Assembly (NCBI GenBank): GCA_902521465.1
Contig: CABYRL010000001.1
Location: 451,352-515,351, forward strand
DNA from: an uncultured Alphaproteobacteria bacterium
GTDB taxonomy: Bacteria > Pseudomonadota > Alphaproteobacteria > HIMB59
DNA length: 64,000 bases
Direction: 5' to 3'
Of the stretch, positions 44,245-52,177 are shown piece by piece (positions within the stretch are counted from its first letter, which is position 1; every line of letters begins with the position of its first letter). The notes under the pieces are model-generated. The model saw only the letters and a list, made by a program, of their open reading frames with translations, ran no database searches and was not told the origin of the DNA. The position numbers were made by a program, and so were the translations under genes.

Positions 44245-45834
44245 ATGGCTACAACCTCAACTCCCCAAAGACAAGAGTCTGATAGGCACCAAAAGAAAAC
44301 TTGGCTTACCACACTGGTTTCAAGACCAGAAATTGGACCTATTGGAGTTATGCTGCTTTTATTTGGAATGCTTGGCTATTTCTCCATCCCTGCTGGTGAA
44401 ATGTCTTGGAACCCTTTTACAGGTGAGGGTTTTAATGCACTAGGTATTAGAAACTTTCTAAGAGTTATATCTCAACTTGGAATCATAGCAATTGGTGCTG
44501 GGCTTTTAATAATTGCTGGTGAGTTTGACTTATCTATTGGATCTATGATTGGTTTCGCAGGAGCCTGTATGGCAATGATTTTAAGGTGGGGTTTTTCATT
44601 TATTGTTCCCTATATATCTTTTGAGGGAGGTTTCCACATAGAATTTTATACGGTTTTCCACATTGCTGATGTTTCCCCAATACTAGCTATATTTATTACT
44701 TTATGTTTCACACTTTTTTTTGGATGGATACAAGGTACCATTGTAGTTAGATCAGGCTTACCTTCTTTCATCGTTACACTTGGTGGATTATTTTTTTTAA
44801 GAGGACTTACAGAAGTTTCTCTTCGCTCTTTTAATCATAGACCAGATCAAGCTAAAGGCGCTACAACAGTTACAGAAATCCCAGATATTAAAAATATTGT
44901 AAATGTTCCCGGACATGGTGAAATGGTTCGTGAAAAAGCAAAAGCTCTTCCAGAAGCTGACCTTGTATCTTTAGCTCAAACATTACCAGCTGATACAGTA
45001 GCAGCAATAACTGAAAGACTCAAATATACATATCAAAGGGTAGCAGATGCCAAAACTCAAATTTTGGTGGATAAAGGCACCAAACCTTTGCAAGAAGCTC
45101 TAGCAAATGCTCAGGCTACTGGAAACGAATATATGGTCGGGATGATACAAGAAAAAATTGCTAACTTTAAAATCGATCCTGTAGTTGCAAAAACTGTCAC
45201 AGATGTTGATATAGCAAGGGTTTATATAGATTCATTATACTCAGCTCAACCTGTCGCTAACTTTTTTGGTGGAGATATTTTAGAGCCTGTATTTGATTGG
45301 CTATATTTTCCAATTGATTGGAATACCAATAATTTTGGAAACCAATTTGCTCCAGGGCTGTACTCTTGTGTAATGATTTGGCTTATTATAGCCATAATCT
45401 GTTATGTTGTTCTAAGTAGAACACAGGCTGGTAACTGGATTTATTCTACTGGTGGAAACTTAAGTGCTGCTAAAGCTAATGGTGTGCCTACAGATAAAGT
45501 TAAAGTATCTCTATTTATGTTTTCTGCTTTTTGTGCAACTGTATTTGCAACTTGCCAAGTTTTCGAGGTTAATACCGCAGATGCGGCTAAAGGAAATTTA
45601 AAAGAATTAGAGGCAATTGCTGCTGCTGTTATTGGCGGTGTTGTACTAACAGGTGGCTTTGGAACAATTTTAGGTATATGTGTTGGTGCATTTATTTTTG
45701 GAATAGCAAAAGAGGCTTTCTTCTATATCCCTGGAATCGATGGATCATTTTATAGAGTCTTTTTAGGTTTAGTAATCATAGCCTCTGCGCTAACAAATGA
45801 AAATATCCGAAAAAGAATTATAGGTAGTATATAA
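44245..45834 (+). CDS. Sugar ABC transporter permease with a large extra loop
   Basis: The 529-residue protein is a BPD_transp_2 permease: IIAGEFDLSIGSMIGFAG (90-107), VRSGLPSFIVTLGGLFFLRG (168-187), then after a long insert GNWIYSTGGNLSAAKANGV (396-414) and AVIGGVVLTGGFGTILG (461-477). Normal family members are about 320-360 residues. Residues about 200-365 form an extra hydrophilic, Ala/Lys/Glu-rich, apparently helical region between the fifth and sixth main membrane segments. That places it on one side of the membrane, most likely the periplasm. The stop shares a base with the ATPase start. Confidence 0.85.
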   Translation: MATTSTPQRQESDRHQKKTWLTTLVSRPEIGPIGVMLLLFGMLGYFSIPAGEMSWNPFTGEGFNALGIRNFLRVISQLGIIAIGAGLLIIAGEFDLSIGSMIGFAGACMAMILRWGFSFIVPYISFEGGFHIEFYTVFHIADVSPILAIFITLCFTLFFGWIQGTIVVRSGLPSFIVTLGGLFFLRGLTEVSLRSFNHRPDQAKGATTVTEIPDIKNIVNVPGHGEMVREKAKALPEADLVSLAQTLPADTVAAITERLKYTYQRVADAKTQILVDKGTKPLQEALANAQATGNEYMVGMIQEKIANFKIDPVVAKTVTDVDIARVYIDSLYSAQPVANFFGGDILEPVFDWLYFPIDWNTNNFGNQFAPGLYSCVMIWLIIAIICYVVLSRTQAGNWIYSTGGNLSAAKANGVPTDKVKVSLFMFSAFCATVFATCQVFEVNTADAAKGNLKELEAIAAAVIGGVVLTGGFGTILGICVGAFIFGIAKEAFFYIPGIDGSFYRVFLGLVIIASALTNENIRKRIIGSI

Positions 45835-46625
45835 TGAGTCAAGATAATAAAGCCCCATTTATTGAGATTACAAATTTAGTTAAAAAGTTTGGTACATTCA
45901 CAGCACTGAACGGTGTCTCCTTAAATGTTTTGCCTGGAGAGGTTCACGCACTTCTTGGTGATAATGGTGCCGGAAAATCAACTCTGATAAAAGTTTTATC
46001 AGGTGTTCACAAACCTACATCTGGTGTGATTAAAGTTGATGGAAATGAAGTGAAATTTGGATCCCCAAGAGAAGCTACAAGCGCAGGCATAGGAACTGTT
46101 TACCAAGATTTAGCATTGAATGCACTTACATCGGTTACTAGAAACTTTTTTTTGGGTAATGAGTTAAAAAAAGGCCCAGGACCTCTTGGAATATTAGATT
46201 TTAAAAATATGAATGAAATTACTATCGCTGAGATGGGCAAGATAGGAATAAATATCTCTGATCCGACTCAGTTAGTAGGTACGATGTCTGGAGGACAGAG
46301 ACAAACTTTGGCGATTGCTAGAGCGATATACTTTGGAGCTAAAATATTAATCTTGGATGAGCCAACATCGGCTCTTGGACAAAAACAACAAATGGAAGTA
46401 TTAAAGACTATAAAAAAAGTCCAACAATTAGGGAATATCGCAATTATTTTGATTACTCACAATGAAATCCATGCGAGGCTAATAGCTGATCGATTTACAT
46501 TCTTAAGCTTGGGTGAAGTAATAGGATCTGGAAAGTCATCAGAATTAGGCGGAGATGATGTTAAGCGTTTAATGGCTGGTGGCGCTCAAATAGGTGATCT
46601 AGCAAAAGAGCTTGAGGCCGTATAG
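45834..46625 (+). CDS. Sugar ABC transporter ATP-binding protein
   Basis: The 263-residue single ABC domain has Walker A GDNGAGKST (42-50), Q-loop VYQDLALN, signature MSGGQRQ (151-157), Walker B ILILDEPTSALG (171-182) and switch LITHN. It is coupled to the permease gene by a one-base overlap (TAATG). Together with the upstream binding protein and the 529-residue permease it makes a complete importer. As with frcA the single-domain form suggests a homodimeric ATPase. It converges on the HpaI-type aldolase gene with nine bases between the stops. Confidence 0.9.
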   Translation: MSQDNKAPFIEITNLVKKFGTFTALNGVSLNVLPGEVHALLGDNGAGKSTLIKVLSGVHKPTSGVIKVDGNEVKFGSPREATSAGIGTVYQDLALNALTSVTRNFFLGNELKKGPGPLGILDFKNMNEITIAEMGKIGINISDPTQLVGTMSGGQRQTLAIARAIYFGAKILILDEPTSALGQKQQMEVLKTIKKVQQLGNIAIILITHNEIHARLIADRFTFLSLGEVIGSGKSSELGGDDVKRLMAGGAQIGDLAKELEAV

Positions 46626-46634
46626 TATTTTTTA

Positions 46635-47456
46635 CTAGTAAGAGCTAGGATTATTATCTTTATCAGACTCATCGTGTTTTTGATTAGTTAGCTCTTTAAA
46701 CTTTCTTACATGAGTTGCCGCAGCGCCTGATAGCAACCTTACATCATTAGTAATGGTAACAAAATCAAAACCCCATTCGGTAGCCTTTGCAGCATACTCT
46801 GGAGTTCCACAATGAAGACATGCAACTTTCCCATGTTTATGAGCAATTTCTAAAATTTTCTTTTTAGACTCAATCATCTCAGGTTCTGTTCGATCAAATC
46901 CAGGTGTTAACTCTCCTTTGTTCAGTCCTATCGTTAAATCTGCTGTACCAATATAAAGTCCATCAAGACCAGGTGTGGATGCTATATCATCAAGATTATC
47001 AAATGCTTCTTGAGTTTCTATCATAGCTAGACAAAAGGTTCCCTCATTTGACTCGTAAAAATAATTTGAACTAACTGAAAAGTTAGCTCTCGTTGGACCA
47101 AAACTTCTGATACCCACTGGTGGATATTTACAATCTTGAACAAGTTTTTGCGCTTGCTCTTTATTATTAATCATAGGACATATTATTCCCAATGCTCCTG
47201 CATCCATGACTTTAGATATTACGGCGTGATCTAGTCCTGAAACTCTACAGATTGGAGTGACACCACTATTTCTAATACTTTGCAACATTGTAAATAAATC
47301 ACTAAAGCCAATCATCCCATGTTGATAGTCAATGGTCAGGGCGTCATAACCCTGCTCAGACATAATTTCAGCAGTAAAAGTATTGGGTATTGATAAAAAA
47401 CTATTTAGAACTATTTCTTTTTTTTGCCATTTAGTTTTTACTTTGTTTTCAATCAT
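46635..47456 (-). CDS. HpcH/HpaI-family class II aldolase
   Basis: The 273-residue protein has the pyruvate-aldolase pattern: TIDYQHGMIG with His46 as likely base, CRVSG with Arg71, CPMINNKEQA, MIETQEAFDNL with metal ligand Glu147 and LYIGTADLTIGL with Asp173. Enzymes of this family split 2-keto-3-deoxy sugar acids or 4-hydroxy-2-oxo acids into pyruvate and an aldehyde. It lies downstream of iolG on the same strand but 75 bases away. A role in sugar-acid or inositol-derivative breakdown is likely, and the substrate is unknown. Confidence 0.83.
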   Translation of the reverse strand: MIENKVKTKWQKKEIVLNSFLSIPNTFTAEIMSEQGYDALTIDYQHGMIGFSDLFTMLQSIRNSGVTPICRVSGLDHAVISKVMDAGALGIICPMINNKEQAQKLVQDCKYPPVGIRSFGPTRANFSVSSNYFYESNEGTFCLAMIETQEAFDNLDDIASTPGLDGLYIGTADLTIGLNKGELTPGFDRTEPEMIESKKKILEIAHKHGKVACLHCGTPEYAAKATEWGFDFVTITNDVRLLSGAAATHVRKFKELTNQKHDESDKDNNPSSY

Positions 47457-47507
47457 TGAGTGTTAGATACTAAAATTATTTAAAAATATAATTATAACAA
47501 TTATTTA

Positions 47508-47521
47508 TTATTCATGAATAA
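47508..47521. promoter_or_regulatory. 14-base perfect palindrome between iolG and the aldolase gene
   Basis: TTATTCATGAATAA is a perfect inverted repeat in the 75-base gap between iolG and the HpaI-type aldolase gene. It contains the same ATTCA/TGAAT arms as the three operator-like sites in this locus but with no 3-base spacer, so it may or may not be bound by the same protein. Confidence 0.35.
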
Positions 47522-47531
47522 ATGCATAAAT

Positions 47532-48536
47532 TTAATCAATATTTTCCATCCTCCCACTTTTGACAGATTTATAGGCAGTTTCGGCTAAGAGAAGAGCTCT
47601 TCTTCCGTCCTCAAAGCCAACAGATACAGGCTTTTTTTCCAAAATTGTTTCGACAAATGAGCTTATAGAATTCATATAAGACTCTTGGTATCTCTCAATA
47701 AAAAAATTTAAATAGGGCTCACTCTTATCAACAAACTCTGAATTATATTTTTTCAATTCATGTGGCTTTCTATTTTCAGATATAACCATCCCTTTACTTC
47801 CAAACAACTCAACTCTTTGATCGTATCCATAAGTTGCTGATCTAGAGTTGTTTATGTGACATTGTTTCCCCGAGGCTGTTTCCATTATAATCATCAAGGT
47901 GTCACTATCATTTAATTCAGATTTTATTTTTGGATCTATTAAAGCATTAGAAATTGCAAATACTTTAACTGGTTCTTCACCAAGCATAAAACGGGCTAAA
48001 TCAAAATCATGAATTGTCATATCTCTAAATTGCCCACCAGACACTTTTAAATAATCCCAACTCGGCAGACCAGGATCTCTAGATGTAATCAGACATTGAT
48101 GAAGCTCACCAATTTCACCATCAATATAAGATTTTTTTGCAGCCTGATGACCAGGATCAAATCTTCTATTAAAGCCTAATTGTATTGGAACTTTATTACC
48201 TTCAAGTCTTTTTGAAAACTCATTTACTTTTTTTATATCGAGGTCAATAGGTTTCTCACACAAAACAGGTTTCTTTGATGCAACAGATCTTTCTATGAAA
48301 TCAATATGTGTATTTGTTGGGGAAGATATAAGAACAGCATCAATATCATTATTGTTAAAAATATCGTCAACACTTTTCACAGCAAGTACACTTAAATCAT
48401 TTGATACTTTTTTTGCAAATTCTTCATTTGGGTCATAAATGCATACTAAATTTGTCTGTTCATGAAGTTGAATATTCTTAGCATGCATTTGGCCAATACG
48501 CCCGCACCCAATAACTGCAATACTGACTTTTTTCAT
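47532..48536 (-). CDS. iolG: Inositol 2-dehydrogenase
   Basis: The 334-residue protein is a Gfo/Idh/MocA enzyme with the inositol dehydrogenase pattern: GCGRIGQMHAKN (10-21), LCEKPID with Lys95, GFNRRFDPGH (121-130), TSRDPGLPS (151-159) and GGQFRDMTIHDFDLARF with Asp172 and His176. It matches the Lys/Asp/His catalytic set of Bacillus IolG. It oxidises myo-inositol to scyllo-inosose with NAD, the first step of the pathway; iolE, divergent from it, encodes the second. The shared 116-base gap contains one of the ATTCA-TTT-TGAAT sites. Confidence 0.88.
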   Translation of the reverse strand: MKKVSIAVIGCGRIGQMHAKNIQLHEQTNLVCIYDPNEEFAKKVSNDLSVLAVKSVDDIFNNNDIDAVLISSPTNTHIDFIERSVASKKPVLCEKPIDLDIKKVNEFSKRLEGNKVPIQLGFNRRFDPGHQAAKKSYIDGEIGELHQCLITSRDPGLPSWDYLKVSGGQFRDMTIHDFDLARFMLGEEPVKVFAISNALIDPKIKSELNDSDTLMIIMETASGKQCHINNSRSATYGYDQRVELFGSKGMVISENRKPHELKKYNSEFVDKSEPYLNFFIERYQESYMNSISSFVETILEKKPVSVGFEDGRRALLLAETAYKSVKSGRMENID

Positions 48537-48580
48537 ATCACAGAAGTATAGTATTCTTTTAATTTAAAAAATAAAAAAAA

Positions 48581-48593
48581 ATTCATTTTGAAT
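48581..48593. promoter_or_regulatory. Operator-like palindrome, iolG/iolE (site A)
   Basis: ATTCATTTTGAAT is an inverted repeat with five-base arms and a TTT centre, located between the divergent iolG and iolE genes. The same core occurs at 52098-52110 and 56893-56905. An exact -10 TATAAT for iolE lies at 48628-48633, and GAGGAGG is the ribosome binding site just before its ATG. Confidence 0.6.
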
Positions 48594-48652
48594 AAAATTT
48601 AAGTATTCTTTAAAAGGTTTATTTATTTATAATCTTTCTTGAGGAGGGGTTT

Positions 48653-49564
48653 ATGAAAGCAAAATTGGGAATAGCACCCATAGCATGGTCCAATGATGAT
48701 TTACCTGAACTTGGAGGAGAGACTTCTTTGGATACCTGCCTTAGTGAGTCAAAACTTGCTGGATTTACAGGTGTGGAAACAGGTGGAAAATTTCCAAAAA
48801 CTCCTGAAAAACTAGGTCCAATTTTAAAAAATCACAAATTATACCTGGCATCAGGGTGGTATTCAGGAACTGTGCTCGATAATGACCTAGAAAATGAAAA
48901 AGATAAAGTCCTTCAACAACTCACTCTCTTCAGAGACCTAGGCGCAGCAGTTTTAGCATATGGAGAAACATCTGGAACTATCCAAAATATTAGAAATGCT
49001 CCTTTAAACACAAAAAGAAAAATACACAGTGAGGACTTTAGAGAGTATGGAAGAAAACTAACATTATTTGCAGAATTTTGCGCAGATTTTGGTGTGCCAA
49101 TTTCATTTCATCATCACATGGGTACAGCGATTGAGACTGAGGATGAGCTTGATAAATTGATGAACCACACAGGTGAGGCAGTAAAAATCTTATTTGACAC
49201 AGGCCATATGACCTTTGCAGGAGGCAACTCTTTGAGAGTAATAAATAAATATGCAAAAAGAATAAATCACTTTCATGCTAAAGACATTCGTTCAAAGGTT
49301 GTAAATGATTTAGATCGATCAAAAAAAAGTTTTTTAGATTTTGTGTTAGAAGGGGCTTTCACAGTACCTGGAGATGGAAATATTAATTTTAAGGAAGTAG
49401 TTGAGACATTATCAAATAATAACTACGAGGGATGGTTCATTGTCGAGGCAGAGCAAGATCCTGCCAAAGCAAACCCATTTGAATACGCTAAAATTGGAAA
49501 TAAAGAACTTTTAGAGTGCTTAAGTATGTATGGATATGAGATAGAGGATTATAGAGATGAATAG
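48653..49564 (+). CDS. iolE: Myo-inosose-2 dehydratase
   Basis: The 303-residue sugar-phosphate isomerase-like TIM barrel begins with GIAPIAWSNDDLPELGGETS (6-25), the characteristic start of IolE, followed by CLSESKLAGFTGVETGGKFP in the next segment. Metal-ligand candidates are seen in FHHHMGTAIET, FDTGHMTFAGG and NHFHAKD, plus the Glu of FIVEAEQDP. It dehydrates scyllo-inosose to the cyclic dione that IolD cleaves. A strong GAGGAGG precedes the ATG. The downstream SDR gene overlaps by eight bases. Confidence 0.9.
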   Translation: MKAKLGIAPIAWSNDDLPELGGETSLDTCLSESKLAGFTGVETGGKFPKTPEKLGPILKNHKLYLASGWYSGTVLDNDLENEKDKVLQQLTLFRDLGAAVLAYGETSGTIQNIRNAPLNTKRKIHSEDFREYGRKLTLFAEFCADFGVPISFHHHMGTAIETEDELDKLMNHTGEAVKILFDTGHMTFAGGNSLRVINKYAKRINHFHAKDIRSKVVNDLDRSKKSFLDFVLEGAFTVPGDGNINFKEVVETLSNNNYEGWFIVEAEQDPAKANPFEYAKIGNKELLECLSMYGYEIEDYRDE

Positions 49565-50378
49565 TATTAAGGGAAAGTTTGCACTAGTGACTGGAGGAAC
49601 ACAAGGTTTAGGGGCAGCAATCGCAAAAAATTTTGCTGATAGCGGAGCTGAAGGTGTTGTCACAATTGGTAGAAAAGAAGATAAAGGAAATGAGGTAGCA
49701 AAAAAAATTCAAGATGAAACTGGATGTAAAGTAATTTTTGTAAAAACAGACCTAGGAGAGGTCCAAGAGTGTAGAAATGCAGTTTCAGTTGCCAAACAAG
49801 AATTTGGGAGATTGGATGTTCTTGTTAACGCTGCCGGTATTACTGATAGGGGAGATATTGTTAATACGAGCGAAGAATTATTCGATAAAATGATAGGTAC
49901 CAACTTAAAAGGTCCTTATTTTTTAATTCAAGATACTGTGAAAATTATGATTGAACAAAACATAGAAGGTTCAATAATTAATATTGGATCTGTAGCAGCT
50001 ATGACTGGCCAACCATTCATATCAACTTATTGTGTATCAAAGGGGGCTCTTGCAACATTAACTAGAAATACAGCATTCGCATTATTAAAAAATAAAATAA
50101 GAGTTAATCAATTAAATATTGGTTGGATGGCTTCGGATGGAGAGCATGAGATTCAAACAAAATATCATGGCGCCTCAGAAAATTGGCTAGAAGATGCTGG
50201 TAAAGCTCAACCATTTGGAAGATTGCTTGATCCAAAGGAGGTAGCTAAAGCAGTAACATTTTTAGCATCTGATGACTCAGGTATGATGACAGGTTCTGTT
50301 GTAAACTTTGATCAGTCGGTGTGGGGAGGGTATCCTTTTGCACCACCTCAGCCTGCAGAAAAAATGGAAATAAAATAA
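49557..50378 (+). CDS. Short-chain dehydrogenase/reductase
   Basis: The 273-residue protein is a classical SDR: TGGTQGLG (12-19), NAAG (91-94), Ser145 and the YCVSK motif with Tyr158 and Lys162. It should oxidise or reduce an alcohol/ketone with NAD(P). It overlaps iolE by eight bases, so it probably acts on an inositol isomer or inosose, for instance to feed another stereoisomer into the pathway. The exact reaction is inference. Its stop is one base from the stop of the convergent regulator gene. Confidence 0.85.
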   Translation: MNSIKGKFALVTGGTQGLGAAIAKNFADSGAEGVVTIGRKEDKGNEVAKKIQDETGCKVIFVKTDLGEVQECRNAVSVAKQEFGRLDVLVNAAGITDRGDIVNTSEELFDKMIGTNLKGPYFLIQDTVKIMIEQNIEGSIINIGSVAAMTGQPFISTYCVSKGALATLTRNTAFALLKNKIRVNQLNIGWMASDGEHEIQTKYHGASENWLEDAGKAQPFGRLLDPKEVAKAVTFLASDDSGMMTGSVVNFDQSVWGGYPFAPPQPAEKMEIK

Positions 50379-50379
50379 T

Positions 50380-52065
50380 TTAATTTAAATATTTTTCGGC
50401 ACTTTGTTGACAACTTTTTAGTGTAGCTTCCAAATCCTTATTCAAAAAAATATACTCATAAATTTTATGACCAACATCTTCAATAATATTTGAATAGGTC
50501 GGTAGAGGATATCTTGCCCACTCTATAATTTTTTCCTCCTTTTCCATTTTATCAATTTCATTAAATATTGGACTAAGAGCTCTTACTTCAGGATCATTAA
50601 CGACACTAAAAACGGGAGATGATAAACTGCCATGTTCGATATAATATTTTATAAACTCAGGAGAGACAAAATTTCGAATATTTTTCATAACAAAAGGTAT
50701 TTTTTCAGGAGAGATATTTGAAGGTATACCCAACGAAAACCCACCTATTGGAGATACTTGAAAAGAGGAATTTCCAGCAGGTCTTGGTAAATAACCAGTT
50801 TTCTTGTATGCGGGTGAAGCCTCATTTAGTTCAAACAAATGTGCTCTACTACTCCAATTCATTACCATTGCTGATTTACCCTGACTATAATATTCAACAC
50901 ATTCATCATTGGAATGAGCAGATAGCTCGTTTGGTGAGTATGCTGTCAATTTTTTCAACATTTTTGCTGCCTCAAAAGATGCATCAGATAAAAAATTTGC
51001 CTTTAAAAGTGTTTTTTCTACGTCCAAATCATAAATATTTTTTCCAATGTACCTAAGGTTTACATATGGTTTTCCATAATTTGCCATAGCTAATATAAAA
51101 CTAGTAGCAAGTGGTTGTCCTTTTTTAGCTGGCCAAGAAATAGGACTTTCTATCTGTTTATCAGCTTTTAATACATCACAGGCACGGAGCAAATCCTGAA
51201 ATGTTTTTGGTGGACCCAAAGCATATTTTTGAAAAATATCTGTTCTATAAAATAATAGATCAGGAATTGCCTCGATTGGTATCCCATAAAGTTTTTTATT
51301 AAAAGAACTTGATCTTACTCCTGAATAGTGAAAGTCATTTAAATTTATCCCAACATCTTTCACAAAATTATTTAAAGGAAGAAGGCAATTTAATTTAGTT
51401 AACTGTCCAATCCATGGAATATTAAAAGCAACAATGTCAAATTTAGACTTTTTATTTGATGAGGAATTTTTAATTATTTCATTAAGTAGTTTATTCAAAT
51501 CACCTTCTATAGTAAGTTCAATTTCACAATCAAGTATATATTCAAAAAAATCAATATTCTTATTTATTACTTTAAATGTGGGATTATCATTGGCAAGAAA
51601 GTTAATTTTTTTATATTTTTTATTTTGATTAATTATAACATTTGGAGCAGGTATAATATTTCCTGCGGATAAAGATGTTCCAAAAAAATAATTGTCATTA
51701 AAATCGTTGTAACCTAAGTTCAAGGCCACCTCTTTTTTGATTGAAAGTAAATAATCTGTGAATTCTTTAATAAGATTACTACTTGGATGAATAGAGAAAG
51801 ATTTACCTGACTTAGTTTTTGATCTTTGAATTAATTTTTTTTCTTGAATGAGTTTTTTTACTCTTCTCAAACCAGTTGCAAATGGCAAACCTGATGCCTG
51901 TATGATACTCGTAGTAGTGGTAATTTTATTGTCAAGATGGTTGATGATGACATAAGAAAAAATATTCCAATCAGCGTCAATTGTTTTAATTGAAATAGAT
52001 CTGTTAAATAAAAGTCTCGTTTTATCTACGAATTTTAAAAGAGTGATTATCTCGTTTCTATTCAT
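50380..52065 (-). CDS. Winged-helix regulator fused to a MalE-type solute-binding domain
   Basis: This 561-residue protein has two parts. Residues about 31-95 look like a winged-helix (MarR-like) domain: a first helix, TTTSIIQASGLP, recognition helix FATGLRRVKKLIQEKKLI, and a wing RSKTKSGKSFSIHPS. From about 152 to the end it looks like a family 1 extracellular solute-binding protein: DIVAFNIPWIGQL (210-222), LLPLNNFV, GIPIEAIPDLLFYRTDIF, QGKSAMVMNW, SPIGGFSLGIP and WARYPLPTYSNI. There is no signal peptide or membrane segment, so the sugar-binding domain should be cytoplasmic and serve as sensor. The gene is divergent from an ABC transporter and its promoter overlaps a palindrome found at two other iol promoters. 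Confidence 0.75.
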   Translation of the reverse strand: MNRNEIITLLKFVDKTRLLFNRSISIKTIDADWNIFSYVIINHLDNKITTTTSIIQASGLPFATGLRRVKKLIQEKKLIQRSKTKSGKSFSIHPSSNLIKEFTDYLLSIKKEVALNLGYNDFNDNYFFGTSLSAGNIIPAPNVIINQNKKYKKINFLANDNPTFKVINKNIDFFEYILDCEIELTIEGDLNKLLNEIIKNSSSNKKSKFDIVAFNIPWIGQLTKLNCLLPLNNFVKDVGINLNDFHYSGVRSSSFNKKLYGIPIEAIPDLLFYRTDIFQKYALGPPKTFQDLLRACDVLKADKQIESPISWPAKKGQPLATSFILAMANYGKPYVNLRYIGKNIYDLDVEKTLLKANFLSDASFEAAKMLKKLTAYSPNELSAHSNDECVEYYSQGKSAMVMNWSSRAHLFELNEASPAYKKTGYLPRPAGNSSFQVSPIGGFSLGIPSNISPEKIPFVMKNIRNFVSPEFIKYYIEHGSLSSPVFSVVNDPEVRALSPIFNEIDKMEKEEKIIEWARYPLPTYSNIIEDVGHKIYEYIFLNKDLEATLKSCQQSAEKYLN

Positions 52066-52073
52066 TTGAGGGG

Positions 52074-52103
52074 ATTATATTATAAATTCATTAAAATATT
52101 CAA
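52074..52103 (-). promoter_or_regulatory. Promoter of the regulator gene, overlapping the operator
   Basis: On the minus strand TTGAAT (52103-52098) and TATAAT (52079-52074) are 18 bases apart. The -35 lies wholly inside the palindrome at 52096-52112, so binding there should block transcription of the regulator gene. The -10 ends eight bases before the ATG at 52065, leaving almost no leader. Confidence 0.55.
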
Positions 52104-52112
52104 TTTGAATAT
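52096..52112. promoter_or_regulatory. Operator-like palindrome, regulator/transporter (site B)
   Basis: ATATTCAATTTGAATAT is a perfect 17-base palindrome (eight-base arms, central T) in the 112-base gap between the divergent regulator and binding-protein genes. Its core ATTCA-ATT-TGAAT matches sites A and C with a single central change. TTGAAT is present on both strands and could be a -35 for both directions. Confidence 0.65.
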
Positions 52113-52115
52113 ATT

Positions 52116-52130
52116 AGAGATTAAATCTCT
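52116..52130. promoter_or_regulatory. Second palindrome in the regulator/transporter gap
   Basis: AGAGATTAAATCTCT is a perfect inverted repeat (seven-base arms, central A) three bases to the right of site B. Its sequence is unrelated to the ATTCA core, so a different protein or an RNA hairpin near the transporter start site is possible. A -10-like GATAAT (52143-52148) and AGGAGG (52166-52171) follow it. Confidence 0.4.
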
Positions 52131-52177
52131 TAATAAATCATAGATAATTTCCAGATAAGGATATTAGGAGGATCAAT

